From: Pseudoneobacillus sp052180215
GTDB lineage: Bacteria > Bacillota > Bacilli > Bacillales > Cytobacillaceae
Assembly: GCF_052180215.1 (NCBI RefSeq)
Contig: NZ_CP197471.1
Coordinates: 1,956,001 to 2,020,000, forward strand
DNA: 64,000 nt
Direction: 5' to 3'
The translations under genes and the position numbers were made by a program. This document shows, piece after piece, positions 26,776 through 35,711 of the stretch (positions are counted from its first letter, which is position 1; each line of letters starts with the position of its first letter). The notes below the pieces were generated by a model. The model did no database searches, had not been told where the DNA came from, and saw only the letters and a list, made by a program, of their open reading frames with translations.

Positions 26776-27506
26776 TGGAGGGATATGATGAAAAATTAAA
26801 AAAGTCTCTTGATAATCACTTTTTCAATCAACTTAATTTGTCAGAAACAGAAGCAGCTCAGTTTGCTATTACAATAATAGAAAAATCTATGAAAAGTAAA
26901 TCAAAGAAAACTTTTAAAAAATTCATTGCCCCCGCTGTAGCAGCGTTCTGTATGGTGATGATTTTGAGTGTATTACTTTGGAATTTAATTATTGACTCCA
27001 AGAGTGTTTCTGCTTCCATTGAAAAAATTGCTGTAGGCGAATTTGGTAAATCTGTCGTAATTCCTGAATTGGAAGAATACCCTATTATTTTTTCCGCAAT
27101 TACGAAACCAGCTTTTCTAGATAATCCAAGTGATCTGACTATTTCGTATGGAAACGAAAAAGGTGAGATAGATCCACGATTTAAAAGTGACAATCAGCAA
27201 AAAAAGTGGGAAAAGGAACAGGAAAGTTTATTACTTTATGGTCCTTACCTTGGCAAAGAAGTAATCAATATTCAATACCGACCAGGAAGATTAGAATTTG
27301 GAAACAGCGGAGTGCAGAAAAAGGTAATAAATGGAATGACTGTTGAATATGAACATTTCAAAAGAGATGCAGGCGAGTTTGTTTTAGTAAATATTAATAC
27401 AAAAGTTGGAGGATATAGCGTGCAAATGAGAATAACAGACGGGTTTACATTATCCGACTCCGAACAGGTTCTTGAGGAGATAACAAAACAGCTAAAAGAC
27501 TTATAA
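26775..27506 (+). CDS. Membrane protein paired with the ECF sigma factor, probable anti-sigma factor
   Basis: 243 residues. A short cytosolic part (1-52) precedes one transmembrane helix, IAPAVAAFCMVMILSVLLWN at about 54-73, and an extracellular domain of about 165 residues. This is the layout of single-pass anti-sigma factors, with an external part resembling DUF4367-like sensors. Translation is coupled to the sigma gene by the overlapping TAATG. No zinc-binding HxxxCxxC motif is present, so it is not a ZAS-type anti-sigma. Assignment rests on context and topology. Confidence 0.65.
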   Translation: MEGYDEKLKKSLDNHFFNQLNLSETEAAQFAITIIEKSMKSKSKKTFKKFIAPAVAAFCMVMILSVLLWNLIIDSKSVSASIEKIAVGEFGKSVVIPELEEYPIIFSAITKPAFLDNPSDLTISYGNEKGEIDPRFKSDNQQKKWEKEQESLLLYGPYLGKEVINIQYRPGRLEFGNSGVQKKVINGMTVEYEHFKRDAGEFVLVNINTKVGGYSVQMRITDGFTLSDSEQVLEEITKQLKDL

Positions 27507-27589
27507 TAAAAGATATCGCTTCATGCTTATCTTGCTATTTGTTGGGATAATTCCTGTTCTGAATTCAGTATTCTAGTCTTTTTTTGTTA

Positions 27590-27719
27590 GGAACTAACGA
27601 AAACTATTGTAGCATAAGTAAATATTCAGAAAGCCGAAAATAAACGAGTTTTTATTCATCAAAACTTGTTAATATCGTCTTTTTTGGTGCGAATTTCGAT
27701 AAAAAAGCAGTGTACTTTA
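27590..27719 (+). repeat. Dispersed palindrome copy 15 (full length)
   Basis: GGAACTAACGAAAACTATTG opens. AAAGCCGAAAATAAACGAGT pairs with AACTTGTTAATATCGTCTTT with a T-run, and the copy closes with AAAAAGCAGTGTACTTT. Confidence 0.65.
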
Positions 27720-27769
27720 ACAATGACAATGGGTTTATATGGTAATCTTTACATTAAGGAGGGATAAAC

Positions 27770-27976
27770 TTGGGTGATAAAAATGACATAAATAAGAAAG
27801 ATAAAATATGGAAAATATGGGATAGCATATTCACGTCGGGATTATTGTCTTTTTTTATGGACTGCCAAGAAGCTCAAAATGATGATGAGAAATTCAAGCA
27901 AATGCTATTACAAATATCATTCGGTATTATCCTTTCAATGATTTTGTTAACCATTGGATTTTGGATAATGAACTAA
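27770..27976 (+). CDS. Small C-terminally anchored membrane protein
   Basis: 68 residues. The first 45 are polar, then one helix, ISFGIILSMILLTIGFWI, at the C-terminus. TTG 27770 follows AAGGAGG. The sequence IWDSIFTSGLLSFFMDCQ is amphipathic. No family recognised. Confidence 0.5.
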   Translation: MGDKNDINKKDKIWKIWDSIFTSGLLSFFMDCQEAQNDDEKFKQMLLQISFGIILSMILLTIGFWIMN

Positions 27977-28066
27977 CAAGATCAATCAAACATAAATTAG
28001 AAATTCCAATAGTAGTAAATTGAAATATAAAAATTTGGAATAAAAGCTCGTATAAGGAGAAATAAA

Positions 28067-28525
28067 ATGCCTGTGATTGAGCATCATCAATTTATTAAAG
28101 CTCCTATTGAAGTCTGCTTTGACCTAGCAAGGAACGTAGATGTTCATACTCAAACGACCTCTAAAACGAGAGAAAGAGCTGTTTCAGGTGTAACAAAAGG
28201 GTTTTTAGAACAAGGAGATACTGTTACATGGGAAGCCGTTCATTTTGGTTTTAAACAAAGGCTGACCTCTCAAGTGACATTAATGGAAAAGCCCCATAAA
28301 TTTGTGGATATTATGGTGAGAGGAGCTTTTCAGTCCTTCGTTCATACCCATCAGTTTATTGAAGAAGCAGGCGGCACCTTAATGATAGATAGATTTGAAT
28401 ATAAGTCACCGTTTGGTTTACTTGGAGTTATTGCAGATAAATGGTTTTTGGAGAAATATATGAGAGAATTTATTATTTCTCGTGCAACTGCCCTAAAAGA
28501 GATTGCAGAAAAAAGTAATATCTAA
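28067..28525 (+). CDS. SRPBCC superfamily protein (polyketide cyclase/START-like)
   Basis: 152 residues. It opens PVIEHHQFIKAPIEVCFDLA, a common start of SRPBCC proteins, followed by GFLEQGDTVTWEAVHFGFKQ and the C-terminal helix around WFLEKYMREFIISRATALKE. The fold is a helix-grip with a hydrophobic cavity, used for lipid or small-ligand binding. It resembles the group annotated as cell-division-inhibitor-like SRPBCC in Bacillus. ATG 28067 follows AAGGAG. The ligand is unknown. Confidence 0.75.
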   Translation: MPVIEHHQFIKAPIEVCFDLARNVDVHTQTTSKTRERAVSGVTKGFLEQGDTVTWEAVHFGFKQRLTSQVTLMEKPHKFVDIMVRGAFQSFVHTHQFIEEAGGTLMIDRFEYKSPFGLLGVIADKWFLEKYMREFIISRATALKEIAEKSNI

Positions 28526-28663
28526 TATTAAATGAGGAACGTTTATGAAGAGGAGAATATTTTTAATTTTATCCGTTTAATATCATTGATTTTAGCAGTG
28601 TGCAATGAACCAAAAGAAATTAAACCTATTGATAACCAAAATGCTTATAATAAATTCCATATC

Positions 28664-28760
28664 AAACGGTCTCAATCAGCTGGAATATACAAGTTTTTAT
28701 TCACAACTTGTGTTTACAGCTTTTTATTTTGCCTTTCGAAAGTATGGGGGAAGTTTAGCC
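28664..28760 (+). repeat. Dispersed palindrome copy 16, hairpin type A
   Basis: CAGCTGGAATATACAAGT pairs with ACTTGTGTTTACAGCT, then TTTTT. The 3' end is GTATGGGGGAAGTTTAGC. The 5' outer end is degenerate. Confidence 0.65.
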
Positions 28761-28870
28761 TAATGCCATTCTTAGATATTAATAGATGAAGGGAATAACC
28801 TTTTAAATGAAGAATAAGTATTAACAAATAGAAAAGGAAAAATTGATTCAGAAAAAATGGAGGTTGGGGT

Positions 28871-29047
28871 ATGAAAGAAAAGACAGAAAAAAGATTGAAT
28901 GTCCCAGTTGGTTCTAAAAGCGCCATTACTTTTGGCTCTGCATTGGCCATTACAATATCTTGGAGTATTCATAAATCAGTTCTATGGGCAATCATTCACG
29001 GGTTCTTTAGTTGGTTCTATGTGATTTATTATGTTTTGACTAGGTAA
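28871..29047 (+). CDS. Small membrane protein
   Basis: 58 residues starting MKEKTEKRLNVPVGSKSAIT, with one or two helices (FGSALAITISWSI and WAIIHGFFSWFYVIYYVL). A GGAGGTTGGGG site precedes ATG 28871. I have a weak memory of similar short proteins in Bacillus but no function for them. Confidence 0.55.
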   Translation: MKEKTEKRLNVPVGSKSAITFGSALAITISWSIHKSVLWAIIHGFFSWFYVIYYVLTR

Positions 29048-29072
29048 ACTCTTAGAGATCATCGAAAAGAAA

Positions 29073-29137
29073 GAGTTAATGAGAGGGATCGCTAAGTCGG
29101 TTCCTTTTTATTTTGCAATTAAGGGAGCGGGTTATCT
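29073..29137 (+). repeat. Degenerate dispersed palindrome copy 17
   Basis: AGTTAATGAGAGGGATCGC, then a CGGTTCC with TTTTT, then AATTAAGGGAGCGGGTTATC. Only the outer parts resemble other copies. Confidence 0.35.
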
Positions 29138-29247
29138 ACTTTAATCAAAAATTCCGCCTTCTAATATTGGTTTATATGAAATAGAGGTAATGAATGAGTT
29201 TTATAGAATTTATTATAGATAAAAAAGAGAAAAGGAGAAAATGAATA

Positions 29248-30204
29248 GTGAGTGAACAAATAATCCCAGGGTTAATTGCTTTTGTAATTGTTTTAATTTT
29301 ATCTCCACTATTAATTGCTGCTTTGAGAAAACTTAGGCTCATTCAACCGATAAGAAAAGAACTTCCTTCAGATCATCAGTTAAAAAAAGGCACTCCGTTA
29401 ATGTTTGGATTGATTCTTTTTGTAGGAATTATTGTATCAATACTTTTTTCACCTACTCCATTAATGTATTTCCTATCTATTACCTATATTCTTTTTAGTT
29501 TTGTTGGATTTTTGGATGATTTTTGGAAAGCTTCTCGTCAAGATCCAGGAGGGGTATCGAGTAGGACCAAACTTATTTTTCAATTTATCTTTACTGGATT
29601 TTTGCTTTTTTACGTGATTAACGAAATAGGCATAGACACCAGGATTAATATTTATAAAAATATTTCCTTGGATCTTCCAATGGTTTTATATGTCATTATC
29701 ATCACCTTATTTATTGTAGGTTCTGCAAATGCCATAAATTTCACGGATGGTTTAGACGGTCTTTTAGGAGTTGTTGCAATCCCTTCATACTTTTTCTTTT
29801 TTATGGTTTCAGCCAGTTCTGAGGTGAAAATTTTTAGTTTAATTATGATTGGATGTTTACTCGGCTTTCTTATTTATAACATATATCCTGCAAAAGCTTT
29901 TATGGGGGATACGGGATCATTAGCTATAGGGGGATCGCTTTCGTTTCTTGCTGTTATGGAGAAAGTTGAAATTTTAATTCCCATTTTGTTCTTTATCTAT
30001 TTCGCTGAACAACTTTCGGTTATTTTACAAGTTTCGTCATTTAAACTTACTCATAAGCGAATTTTCAAAATGACACCGATTCATTATCATTTTGGCTTAA
30101 AGTATGGGTGGTCCGAAACTACAATTGTCACGGTTTTTGGATTTATTTCTTGGTTTTGTGCTTTTATCTGTTTAGCTTATTGGAGATTTCTTCTAAATCC
30201 ATAA
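29248..30204 (+). CDS. MraY-family phospho-N-acetylmuramoyl-pentapeptide transferase paralogue
   Basis: 318 residues with about ten membrane helices. MraY signatures are in order: GFLDDFWKA (Asp pair, about 90), SSRTKLIFQ, NFTDGLDGL (about 167), KAFMGDTGSLA and the cytosolic loop TPIHYHFGLKYGWSE, the counterpart of the HHHFE motif. The enzyme family transfers phospho-MurNAc-pentapeptide to undecaprenyl phosphate to make lipid I. The gene lies alone, outside any cell-wall (dcw) cluster, so it is likely a second copy. GTG 29248 follows AAAAGGAG. Confidence 0.85.
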   Translation: MSEQIIPGLIAFVIVLILSPLLIAALRKLRLIQPIRKELPSDHQLKKGTPLMFGLILFVGIIVSILFSPTPLMYFLSITYILFSFVGFLDDFWKASRQDPGGVSSRTKLIFQFIFTGFLLFYVINEIGIDTRINIYKNISLDLPMVLYVIIITLFIVGSANAINFTDGLDGLLGVVAIPSYFFFFMVSASSEVKIFSLIMIGCLLGFLIYNIYPAKAFMGDTGSLAIGGSLSFLAVMEKVEILIPILFFIYFAEQLSVILQVSSFKLTHKRIFKMTPIHYHFGLKYGWSETTIVTVFGFISWFCAFICLAYWRFLLNP

Positions 30205-30352
30205 ATAAAGATATAATCATTCCAATGAATATTAGAGGTAACCAGGCAATGCATAATGCAGAAAAGAAATACCAAGGTCGAAAATCTGCCACCGCATAAA
30301 TGGATGTACTAATTAATACCCCGATCATTAAATAAATGAAGATGAAATTCAT
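30164..30352 (-). CDS. Small two-helix membrane protein
   Basis: 62 residues with two hydrophobic helices (IFIYLMIGVLISTSIYAVA and WYFFSALCIAWLPLIFIGMI). AAAAAGGAG lies upstream of ATG 30352. Its 3' end overlaps the 3' end of the MraY gene by 41 bases in convergent orientation. Not recognised; the overlap lowers confidence. Confidence 0.45.
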   Translation of the reverse strand: MNFIFIYLMIGVLISTSIYAVADFRPWYFFSALCIAWLPLIFIGMIISLFMDLEEISNKLNR

Positions 30353-30421
30353 TTTGTTATCGAACTCCTTTTTAATATTATAAAAAGGTGCACTTGTAGG
30401 GGTACCATATTTTGGTATAAA

Positions 30422-30583
30422 ATTAAGGTTATTTATGTACTAAATGTTTGGATCCTCCCAACATTGAGTCTCTTTACCGATTTTGGAAATGTTTCGGAAT
30501 TTAAACCAACAGAGGTACAGCTGAATAATTCAAATGCGATGTTGGATGAAGTGATTTCTTGGAGCGAGCATAAAAAACAATAA
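30422..30583 (+). pseudogene. C-terminal fragment of an unidentified enzyme gene
   Basis: An open stretch without a start gives VLNVWILPTLSLFTDFGNVS, EFKPTEVQLNNSNAMLDEVI and SWSEHKKQ, then TAA. The composition and the following terminator suggest the end of a real gene whose 5' part is missing. It is vaguely like the C-terminus of NAD(P)H-dependent flavin reductases, but I would not name it. Confidence 0.35.
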
Positions 30584-30601
30584 GATAATTTTTTTTAATG
30601 A

Positions 30602-30638
30602 GTATCAGGCGCAAATAACGTGTCTGATATTTTTTTTA
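30602..30638 (+). terminator. Rho-independent terminator
   Basis: TATCAGGC and GTCTGATA pair around a loop of about ten bases and are followed by a run of eight T residues. It closes the gene fragment upstream. Confidence 0.75.
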
Positions 30639-30841
30639 TCCTTAAAATTGAGGTCCAATTTGATCCTCGCCTTTCAATAGTATCTTGAAGTACTGCCCCT
30701 TAAAATGTCGCGAAAACTCTAACAAAGTTATACAATTTTCCTAGATCTGTTTAACCAAGGTTGTCCTAACCATTTATTGGCATATTGATATTTATTAAAT
30801 AATATGAATAGAGTAATTGGTTGATTATTGGAGGGATTGGA

Positions 30842-31687
30842 ATGAATGGAAATGAACAATTACATACTGATACAGGTGTTACCTCAGTAATGTTTGTTGA
30901 GCGTTCCTTAAACGAAATACGTTTTTGGGCTAGAATCATGAAAGAGCATTCTTTATTTCTTCGATTAGGTTTTAGAGCTGAGGATACTCAACTCATACAA
31001 GAGGCTAATCAATTTTATCGAATATTTGAACAAATCGAACAAACTTCACATTCCTTTAATAATCAAACGGACCCAGAACAAATAAGAAGATTTAATTCAG
31101 AAGTTCAACTAGCCGCATCTAATATTTTCTTATTTAAACGGAAAGTATTAGGATTAATTCTTACATGCAAACTACCAGGTGCAAATAATTTTCCCTTATT
31201 AGTAGACCATACCAGCAGGGAAGCAAATTATTTTAGAAAACGATTAATTGAATTGAATGAAGGAAAATTGCAACCGCTCCCAGATGCCATTATTAAAGAA
31301 AATGTCTTTTTCTTAAGGATTATGGCCGACCATGCCAAATTTATTGGTCATCTCCTTGATCCGTCCGAGAGGAAACTAATAGATGTAGCACGGAACTTCA
31401 GTAACGATTTTGATCAATTGCTGTATCAAGCAAGGGACATAGAATCTATGAAGCCACAATCTCAAACCGTCCCACTTTTAGATCAATTCCTGGATCAAAA
31501 TCGGGTGTCGGTCGCATCTCTAAGGGACTTCAAGAAAACAGCCCGTGATTTAATTGAACAATGCAAGATTAAGAGTATTATTCACCCTTTGTTGGCAGAC
31601 CATGTTTTCCGTGAAGCTGATAGATTCCTTGAGATAATTGATATGTTCGATGCTCACCTTACAAGCAATAATCCTCAAACTAGGTAG
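30842..31687 (+). CDS. DUF2935 family protein
   Basis: 281 residues, all-helical. The opening VMFVERSLNEIRFWARIMKE and the repeated pattern DHTSREANYFRKRL, MADHAKFIGHLLD and ADHVFREADRFLEIID are the DUF2935 hallmark: two similar bundles with His and Glu residues spaced as in ferritin-like metal sites. Bacillus members are of unknown function. ATG 30842 after TTGGAGGGATTGG is preferred to TTG 30821. It stands alone, closed by the terminator at 31725. Confidence 0.8.
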   Translation: MNGNEQLHTDTGVTSVMFVERSLNEIRFWARIMKEHSLFLRLGFRAEDTQLIQEANQFYRIFEQIEQTSHSFNNQTDPEQIRRFNSEVQLAASNIFLFKRKVLGLILTCKLPGANNFPLLVDHTSREANYFRKRLIELNEGKLQPLPDAIIKENVFFLRIMADHAKFIGHLLDPSERKLIDVARNFSNDFDQLLYQARDIESMKPQSQTVPLLDQFLDQNRVSVASLRDFKKTARDLIEQCKIKSIIHPLLADHVFREADRFLEIIDMFDAHLTSNNPQTR

Positions 31688-31724
31688 TGTATCAATCTCT
31701 AAAAATTGTGTATTAAAATCAAAG

Positions 31725-31762
31725 AACCAACCTTATATCAAAAAAGGTTGGTTGTTTTTTTA
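31725..31762. terminator. Rho-independent terminator
   Basis: AACCAACCTT pairs with AAGGTTGGTT and is followed by GTTTTTTT. It lies between the convergent DUF2935 and sigma factor genes. Confidence 0.8.
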
Positions 31763-31856
31763 TGGTTGGTTGCCAATTACCAACTTTTATTAAAAAATGC
31801 AATTTAGCTAACTAAACGAGGAGCTATAGAGATAACAATATATCATCCCCAAAAGT

Positions 31857-32783
31857 TTAAATCCAACTAACAGGAGGTTTTACTAGTTGTGCTTTTATTC
31901 CGAGATCTTTTGCAGCGGCTAGAATGAATTCTTTTCTAAAGAAATAGCTTTTATGACTTACTATTTTTCCGTTTTCGATTTCTTGAATTTGAATATCATG
32001 AATTTCGTTATCTTTTGTCTGAATAATAATGACTGGGTTACCCCAAAGAAACGCTTCTACAGCAAGGTGACCAGGTAATCCAAATTTAAGAGACCCTTTA
32101 AGCATTTCATCTTTTGAAAACTCCTGAAATCCAAGACAAGCTTCATTGTGTGCTTGATCGCTAAATAATTTTAGTAAACTTTCTAAATCACCATTATTAA
32201 AAGCTTTTAGGTATGCTTGGATAGTGGCATTATTATGATTTGATTCTAGAGTAGCTTTGGTTTTAGAAAAATCTACAGAGGATAAATTCTTTCTGGCACG
32301 TTGAATAGAAGAATAAACACCACCCGGGGTACTTTGAACAATACCAGCTACCTCTACTGCATTAAATTGAAAAATATCCATTAAAAGAAATGCTGCTGCT
32401 TGTTTTGGAGTTAAACATGATTCCAAACAAGATAAAGTTTCTTCTAATATCAGATTGTCTGAAAAGTCTATACTGGGCTCAGGAAGTTCCTCCAAAATTC
32501 CTACACTACGTTTAACTCTTCTACATTGGTCGAACCATGTATTAGTTGCAATCTTGAATAGGTAGAATTTTTTATCAGTAATTTCGCTCCATCTATTCGG
32601 AAGAAGTCCAAAGGATTTAATCATTGTTTCTTGGAAAAGATCTTCTCCATCCCAGGGTGAACCAGTAATATACCTACAGTAATTCCATAAATCCTCGGAG
32701 TAACCAGAAACAATTTCCTCAAAATGTTTTCTATTTTTACGGGTTTTGTCGATTAAATCATTGTAGATTATTGTTTGTTCCAT
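31857..32783 (-). CDS. ECF sigma factor with SnoaL-like C-terminal domain
   Basis: 308 residues. Region 2 contains SPWDGEDLFQETMIKSFGLL and region 4 contains TPKQAAAFLLMDIFQFNAVE then STPGGVYSSIQRARKNLSSV. After residue about 185 comes an NTF2/SnoaL-like domain (IQAYLKAFNNGDLESLLKLF onward). Sigma factors of the ECF41/SigJ type carry such an extension, which modulates activity in place of a separate anti-sigma. No anti-sigma gene is adjacent. ATG 32783 follows AAAAGGGAGG. Confidence 0.8.
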   Translation of the reverse strand: MEQTIIYNDLIDKTRKNRKHFEEIVSGYSEDLWNYCRYITGSPWDGEDLFQETMIKSFGLLPNRWSEITDKKFYLFKIATNTWFDQCRRVKRSVGILEELPEPSIDFSDNLILEETLSCLESCLTPKQAAAFLLMDIFQFNAVEVAGIVQSTPGGVYSSIQRARKNLSSVDFSKTKATLESNHNNATIQAYLKAFNNGDLESLLKLFSDQAHNEACLGFQEFSKDEMLKGSLKFGLPGHLAVEAFLWGNPVIIIQTKDNEIHDIQIQEIENGKIVSHKSYFFRKEFILAAAKDLGIKAQLVKPPVSWI

Positions 32784-33014
32784 TTTAAATCCTCCCTTTT
32801 AAATATCTTACAATATTAAGACGATTTACTATAAAGGAATTATACGGGCAGAAAAAAATTTTTTTGGGTAAGTATCTTTATTTATGTAGGCTAATGCAGA
32901 AGGCTGGAATATAAGTGGTAGAAGGAATTTGTCATCATTAATGGTATTATTATTTATAAAATAAAAAAAACAAAAATTTCAGATTTTATTTGACTATTAC
33001 AAAGGAGTATATAA

Positions 33015-33509
33015 ATGAGAGATAATAAACTGCTTATTACCTTCAAAAGTGATCTTTATCATTATTCATTGGAACAGCTAAGATATATCTCGGAAGAAGG
33101 GGTTTGGTCTATCGGACAGATGTATGACCATCTAATTGTTGTTGCCCATGAGTATCTTGATAATATGGAAATATGTGCTGCATTAAATGAGGAACAACCC
33201 CTTGGGAAAACCCAGTTTGGTGAGCAATTATTTAGGAACGGAGGCTTTCCGCCTATTAAAATAAGATTACCAGATGAACTAAATTCTCCACCAAATAATT
33301 CAGAAAGCAAGGAAGAACTAATTAGCCGGATGGATCAGTTAATTCAAAGATTGAGTCATTGGGAATCGAAAGTGGATGATATGAACCCAAATAATAAAGT
33401 TGAACATGGAGGGTTCGGCTGGCTGAATGCAAAGGAATGGTATGATTTGGTTGGAATGCATTTTCGTCATCATCTGCGTCAAAAAGATGAGTTGGAAAGA
33501 TATATATAA
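33015..33509 (+). CDS. DinB-family protein
   Basis: 164 residues. The pattern WSIGQMYDHLIVVAHEYLDN with the first metal histidine and VGMHFRHHLRQKDELE with the C-terminal histidines is typical of DinB/YfiT-type four-helix metalloproteins. Some of these are bacillithiol S-transferases. ATG 33015 follows AAAGGAG. The DUF2277 gene follows 37 bases downstream and may be co-transcribed. Confidence 0.8.
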   Translation: MRDNKLLITFKSDLYHYSLEQLRYISEEGVWSIGQMYDHLIVVAHEYLDNMEICAALNEEQPLGKTQFGEQLFRNGGFPPIKIRLPDELNSPPNNSESKEELISRMDQLIQRLSHWESKVDDMNPNNKVEHGGFGWLNAKEWYDLVGMHFRHHLRQKDELERYI

Positions 33510-33546
33510 TACTATTTATTATCATTAATTTAAAGAGGAGTAACTT

Positions 33547-33828
33547 ATGTGCAGAAACATTAAAACACTATTTAATTTTGATCCACCAGCTACCGAAGAG
33601 GAAATTCATGCAGCTTCTTTACAGTACGTAAGGAAGATAACTGGTTATAATAAACCTTCAAAGCTAAACGAAGAAGCATTTAATCGAGCGATCAATGAAA
33701 TTACAATGGTTACTATAAATTTATTGAATGCAATGGAAACTAACTCTGAACCTCGTAATCGGGAGGACGAAGCTGAACGTGCGCGTATCAGATCAGCTAA
33801 AAGGTTTGGATCAAATAGTGGGGATTAG
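33547..33828 (+). CDS. DUF2277 family protein
   Basis: 93 residues. MCRNIKTLFNFDPPATEEEI at the start and a central YVRKITGYNKPSKLNEEAFN are diagnostic of DUF2277, a short helical family found widely in bacteria without known function. Length is typical. ATG 33547 follows AAAGAGGAG. It shares orientation with the DinB gene before it and is followed by palindrome copy 18. Confidence 0.85.
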   Translation: MCRNIKTLFNFDPPATEEEIHAASLQYVRKITGYNKPSKLNEEAFNRAINEITMVTINLLNAMETNSEPRNREDEAERARIRSAKRFGSNSGD

Positions 33829-33878
33829 TGTTAATTTTAAAAGAACAGTGAAAAAGCATTAGAAAATAATAGTAATGG

Positions 33879-33945
33879 TTGTAACGAAGTGCGTTTCTAA
33901 AATAAGTGGAAACGCCTTTTTTATTGAAGTAACAGGTTAGTAGGT
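33879..33945 (+). repeat. Dispersed palindrome copy 18
   Basis: GGTTGTAACGAAGTGC opens. GTGCGTTTCTAAAATAAGTGGAAACGCC is hairpin plus loop, then TTTTTTA. The copy ends AGTAACAGGTTAGTAGG. Confidence 0.7.
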
Positions 33946-34070
33946 TGTAATGGATAATATGAATTGAAGATGCAAAATCTTAATAAAAGTGGAAGGTTAG
34001 CTTAAGAAGGATTTTCTTTTCAGAAGTAGAATAGTAGAAAAGATATGGAATTACTTTTAGGGAGAAGTAT

Positions 34071-34844
34071 ATGAGTTATAAAATTGTTTTTTTCGATATT
34101 GATGGGACCCTTACGAATCACGAAGATGGCAGCATTCCTCATTCTTCTATTGAAGCTATAAAAAGTTTGAAAACCAAAGGGATTAGAGTTGTAGCTGCAA
34201 CAGGAAGACCGTTATCAATGTGCAAGGAACTACAGGAACTAGGCATAGAAACATTTATAACAGCAAATGGTGGATACGTAAAGCACGTTCAAGAGGTTAT
34301 ACATAAAGTACCGATGGATAAAAAGATTTTTCAAGAGGTTATAGAATTTGCCAAATTAGAGAATAACGGTTTGTCTTTCTATACAGAAAAATTTAGTATG
34401 AATGGTGTTAATGAGAAGGAAATTCTAACGGCATTGAAGGAAACTTTGTCTCTAAATGAGTATCCTGAGACTAATGATTTCATTCATAAAGAAGACGTCT
34501 TTTTAATGTGTTTGTTTGCGAATGATGAAACGGTAGAGAAGTATAAACAAAAGTTTCCGCAACTAACATTTAAGAGATGGCATCCTTATGTGTTAAATGT
34601 GTTACAGGAGGATGTTTCAAAGTCCTTAGCTATAATGAAAACTTTAGATTTCTTTGGTATCGATAAATCGGAAGCTATCGCATTTGGTGACGGTGAAAAT
34701 GATATTGATATGTTGGAATTAGTTGGGTTAGGTATAGCAATGGGAAATGGAAACCAAAAACTTAAAAATATTGCGGATTTTGTTACTAAGCCATCTAGTA
34801 AAGATGGAATTGACTATGCATTGAAAAAGTATGGAATTATTTAA
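34071..34844 (+). CDS. Cof-type HAD-IIB hydrolase
   Basis: 257 residues. HAD motif I is FFDIDGTLTNHED, motif II AATGRP, motif III lies around KSLAIMKTLDFFG and motif IV is AFGDGENDIDML. The large alpha/beta cap between motifs II and III makes it subfamily IIB, whose members dephosphorylate sugar phosphates, FMN or similar metabolites. ATG 34071 follows TAGGGAGAAG. It is a single gene in its orientation. Substrate unknown. Confidence 0.9.
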   Translation: MSYKIVFFDIDGTLTNHEDGSIPHSSIEAIKSLKTKGIRVVAATGRPLSMCKELQELGIETFITANGGYVKHVQEVIHKVPMDKKIFQEVIEFAKLENNGLSFYTEKFSMNGVNEKEILTALKETLSLNEYPETNDFIHKEDVFLMCLFANDETVEKYKQKFPQLTFKRWHPYVLNVLQEDVSKSLAIMKTLDFFGIDKSEAIAFGDGENDIDMLELVGLGIAMGNGNQKLKNIADFVTKPSSKDGIDYALKKYGII

Positions 34845-35017
34845 ACTATTAATACCAATTTCGAACAGCATTCGTTCTATTAAGATTATCGCTGTTTTTC
34901 TTATTGGATTGAGGTTTCACCAACGGATGAGTTTCTTCGGGAGGATAACCACCACACTTATGGTTGGACTCCCAATAACAAACTAGGCCGATTCAAAAAA
35001 TGTGAAGGGAATTTATT

Positions 35018-35594
35018 ATGAGTACGTTTGTTTATATGGTGAGACACGGTGATTCACCGAAGATAGGAAATGATAGAACAAGAGGATTAACCCAAAAAGG
35101 TGAAATGGATGCACAAAGATTAACTGATATATTGAAAGATGAAAATATTGATGCAGTGGTTTCAAGCCCATACATACGGTCTATTTTAACTGTTGAAAAG
35201 TTAGCTAAACAAATAGGAAAAAAGGTGTTAGTGTTCGAAGATTTAAGAGAGAGAATATTTTTCTGATGAAAATCGACTATCAGATATAGAATTGGATCCA
35301 CTCCTGGAAAAGTCATTTTCTGAATCAAACTACTCACTAGAGGGTGGAGAATCAAATGCTGATTGTCAAAGAAGAGCAATAGAAGTAGTAAAGCAACTAT
35401 TAGTTACTTTTAAGGATAAAAAAGTAGTAATAGGTACGCACGGGGCTGTTATGACTTTGATGATGGGATATTTCGATAGCAACTATGATTTAAATTTTTT
35501 ACATAGTACATCAAAACCAGATATTTATAAAATGGAATTCAATGAACAGGAATTGGTCAACGTTCAAAGATTGTGGAATGAAAATATTGGATGA
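35018..35594 (+). pseudogene. Histidine phosphatase family gene with one frameshift
   Basis: The first part (ATG 35018) carries the RHG motif in MVRHGDSPK and ends after FEDLRERIFF at TGA. Removing one T from the TTTTT run near 35259 lets it continue as SDENRLSDIELDPLLEKSFS to TAG/TGA at 35594, including the second catalytic histidine in GTHGAVMTL. The joined product of about 191 residues is a normal phosphoglycerate-mutase-like phosphatase. A homopolymer read error is a real alternative to decay. Confidence 0.75.
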
Positions 35595-35711
35595 AAAAAA
35601 CAACAATTGTTCAGATGTTTGGTGGTGTCTTGCTATTAGCCTCTACATTTGTTGGTGATATTAGAATTGAATGATATTTAAAAAATAGATACGAAAAGGA
35701 GTAGATTTTGA

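Noticed and set aside
28532..28789. 85-codon open frame after the SRPBCC gene
   Set aside because: It runs through palindrome copy 16, so its sequence is that of the repeat; no ribosome site of good quality.
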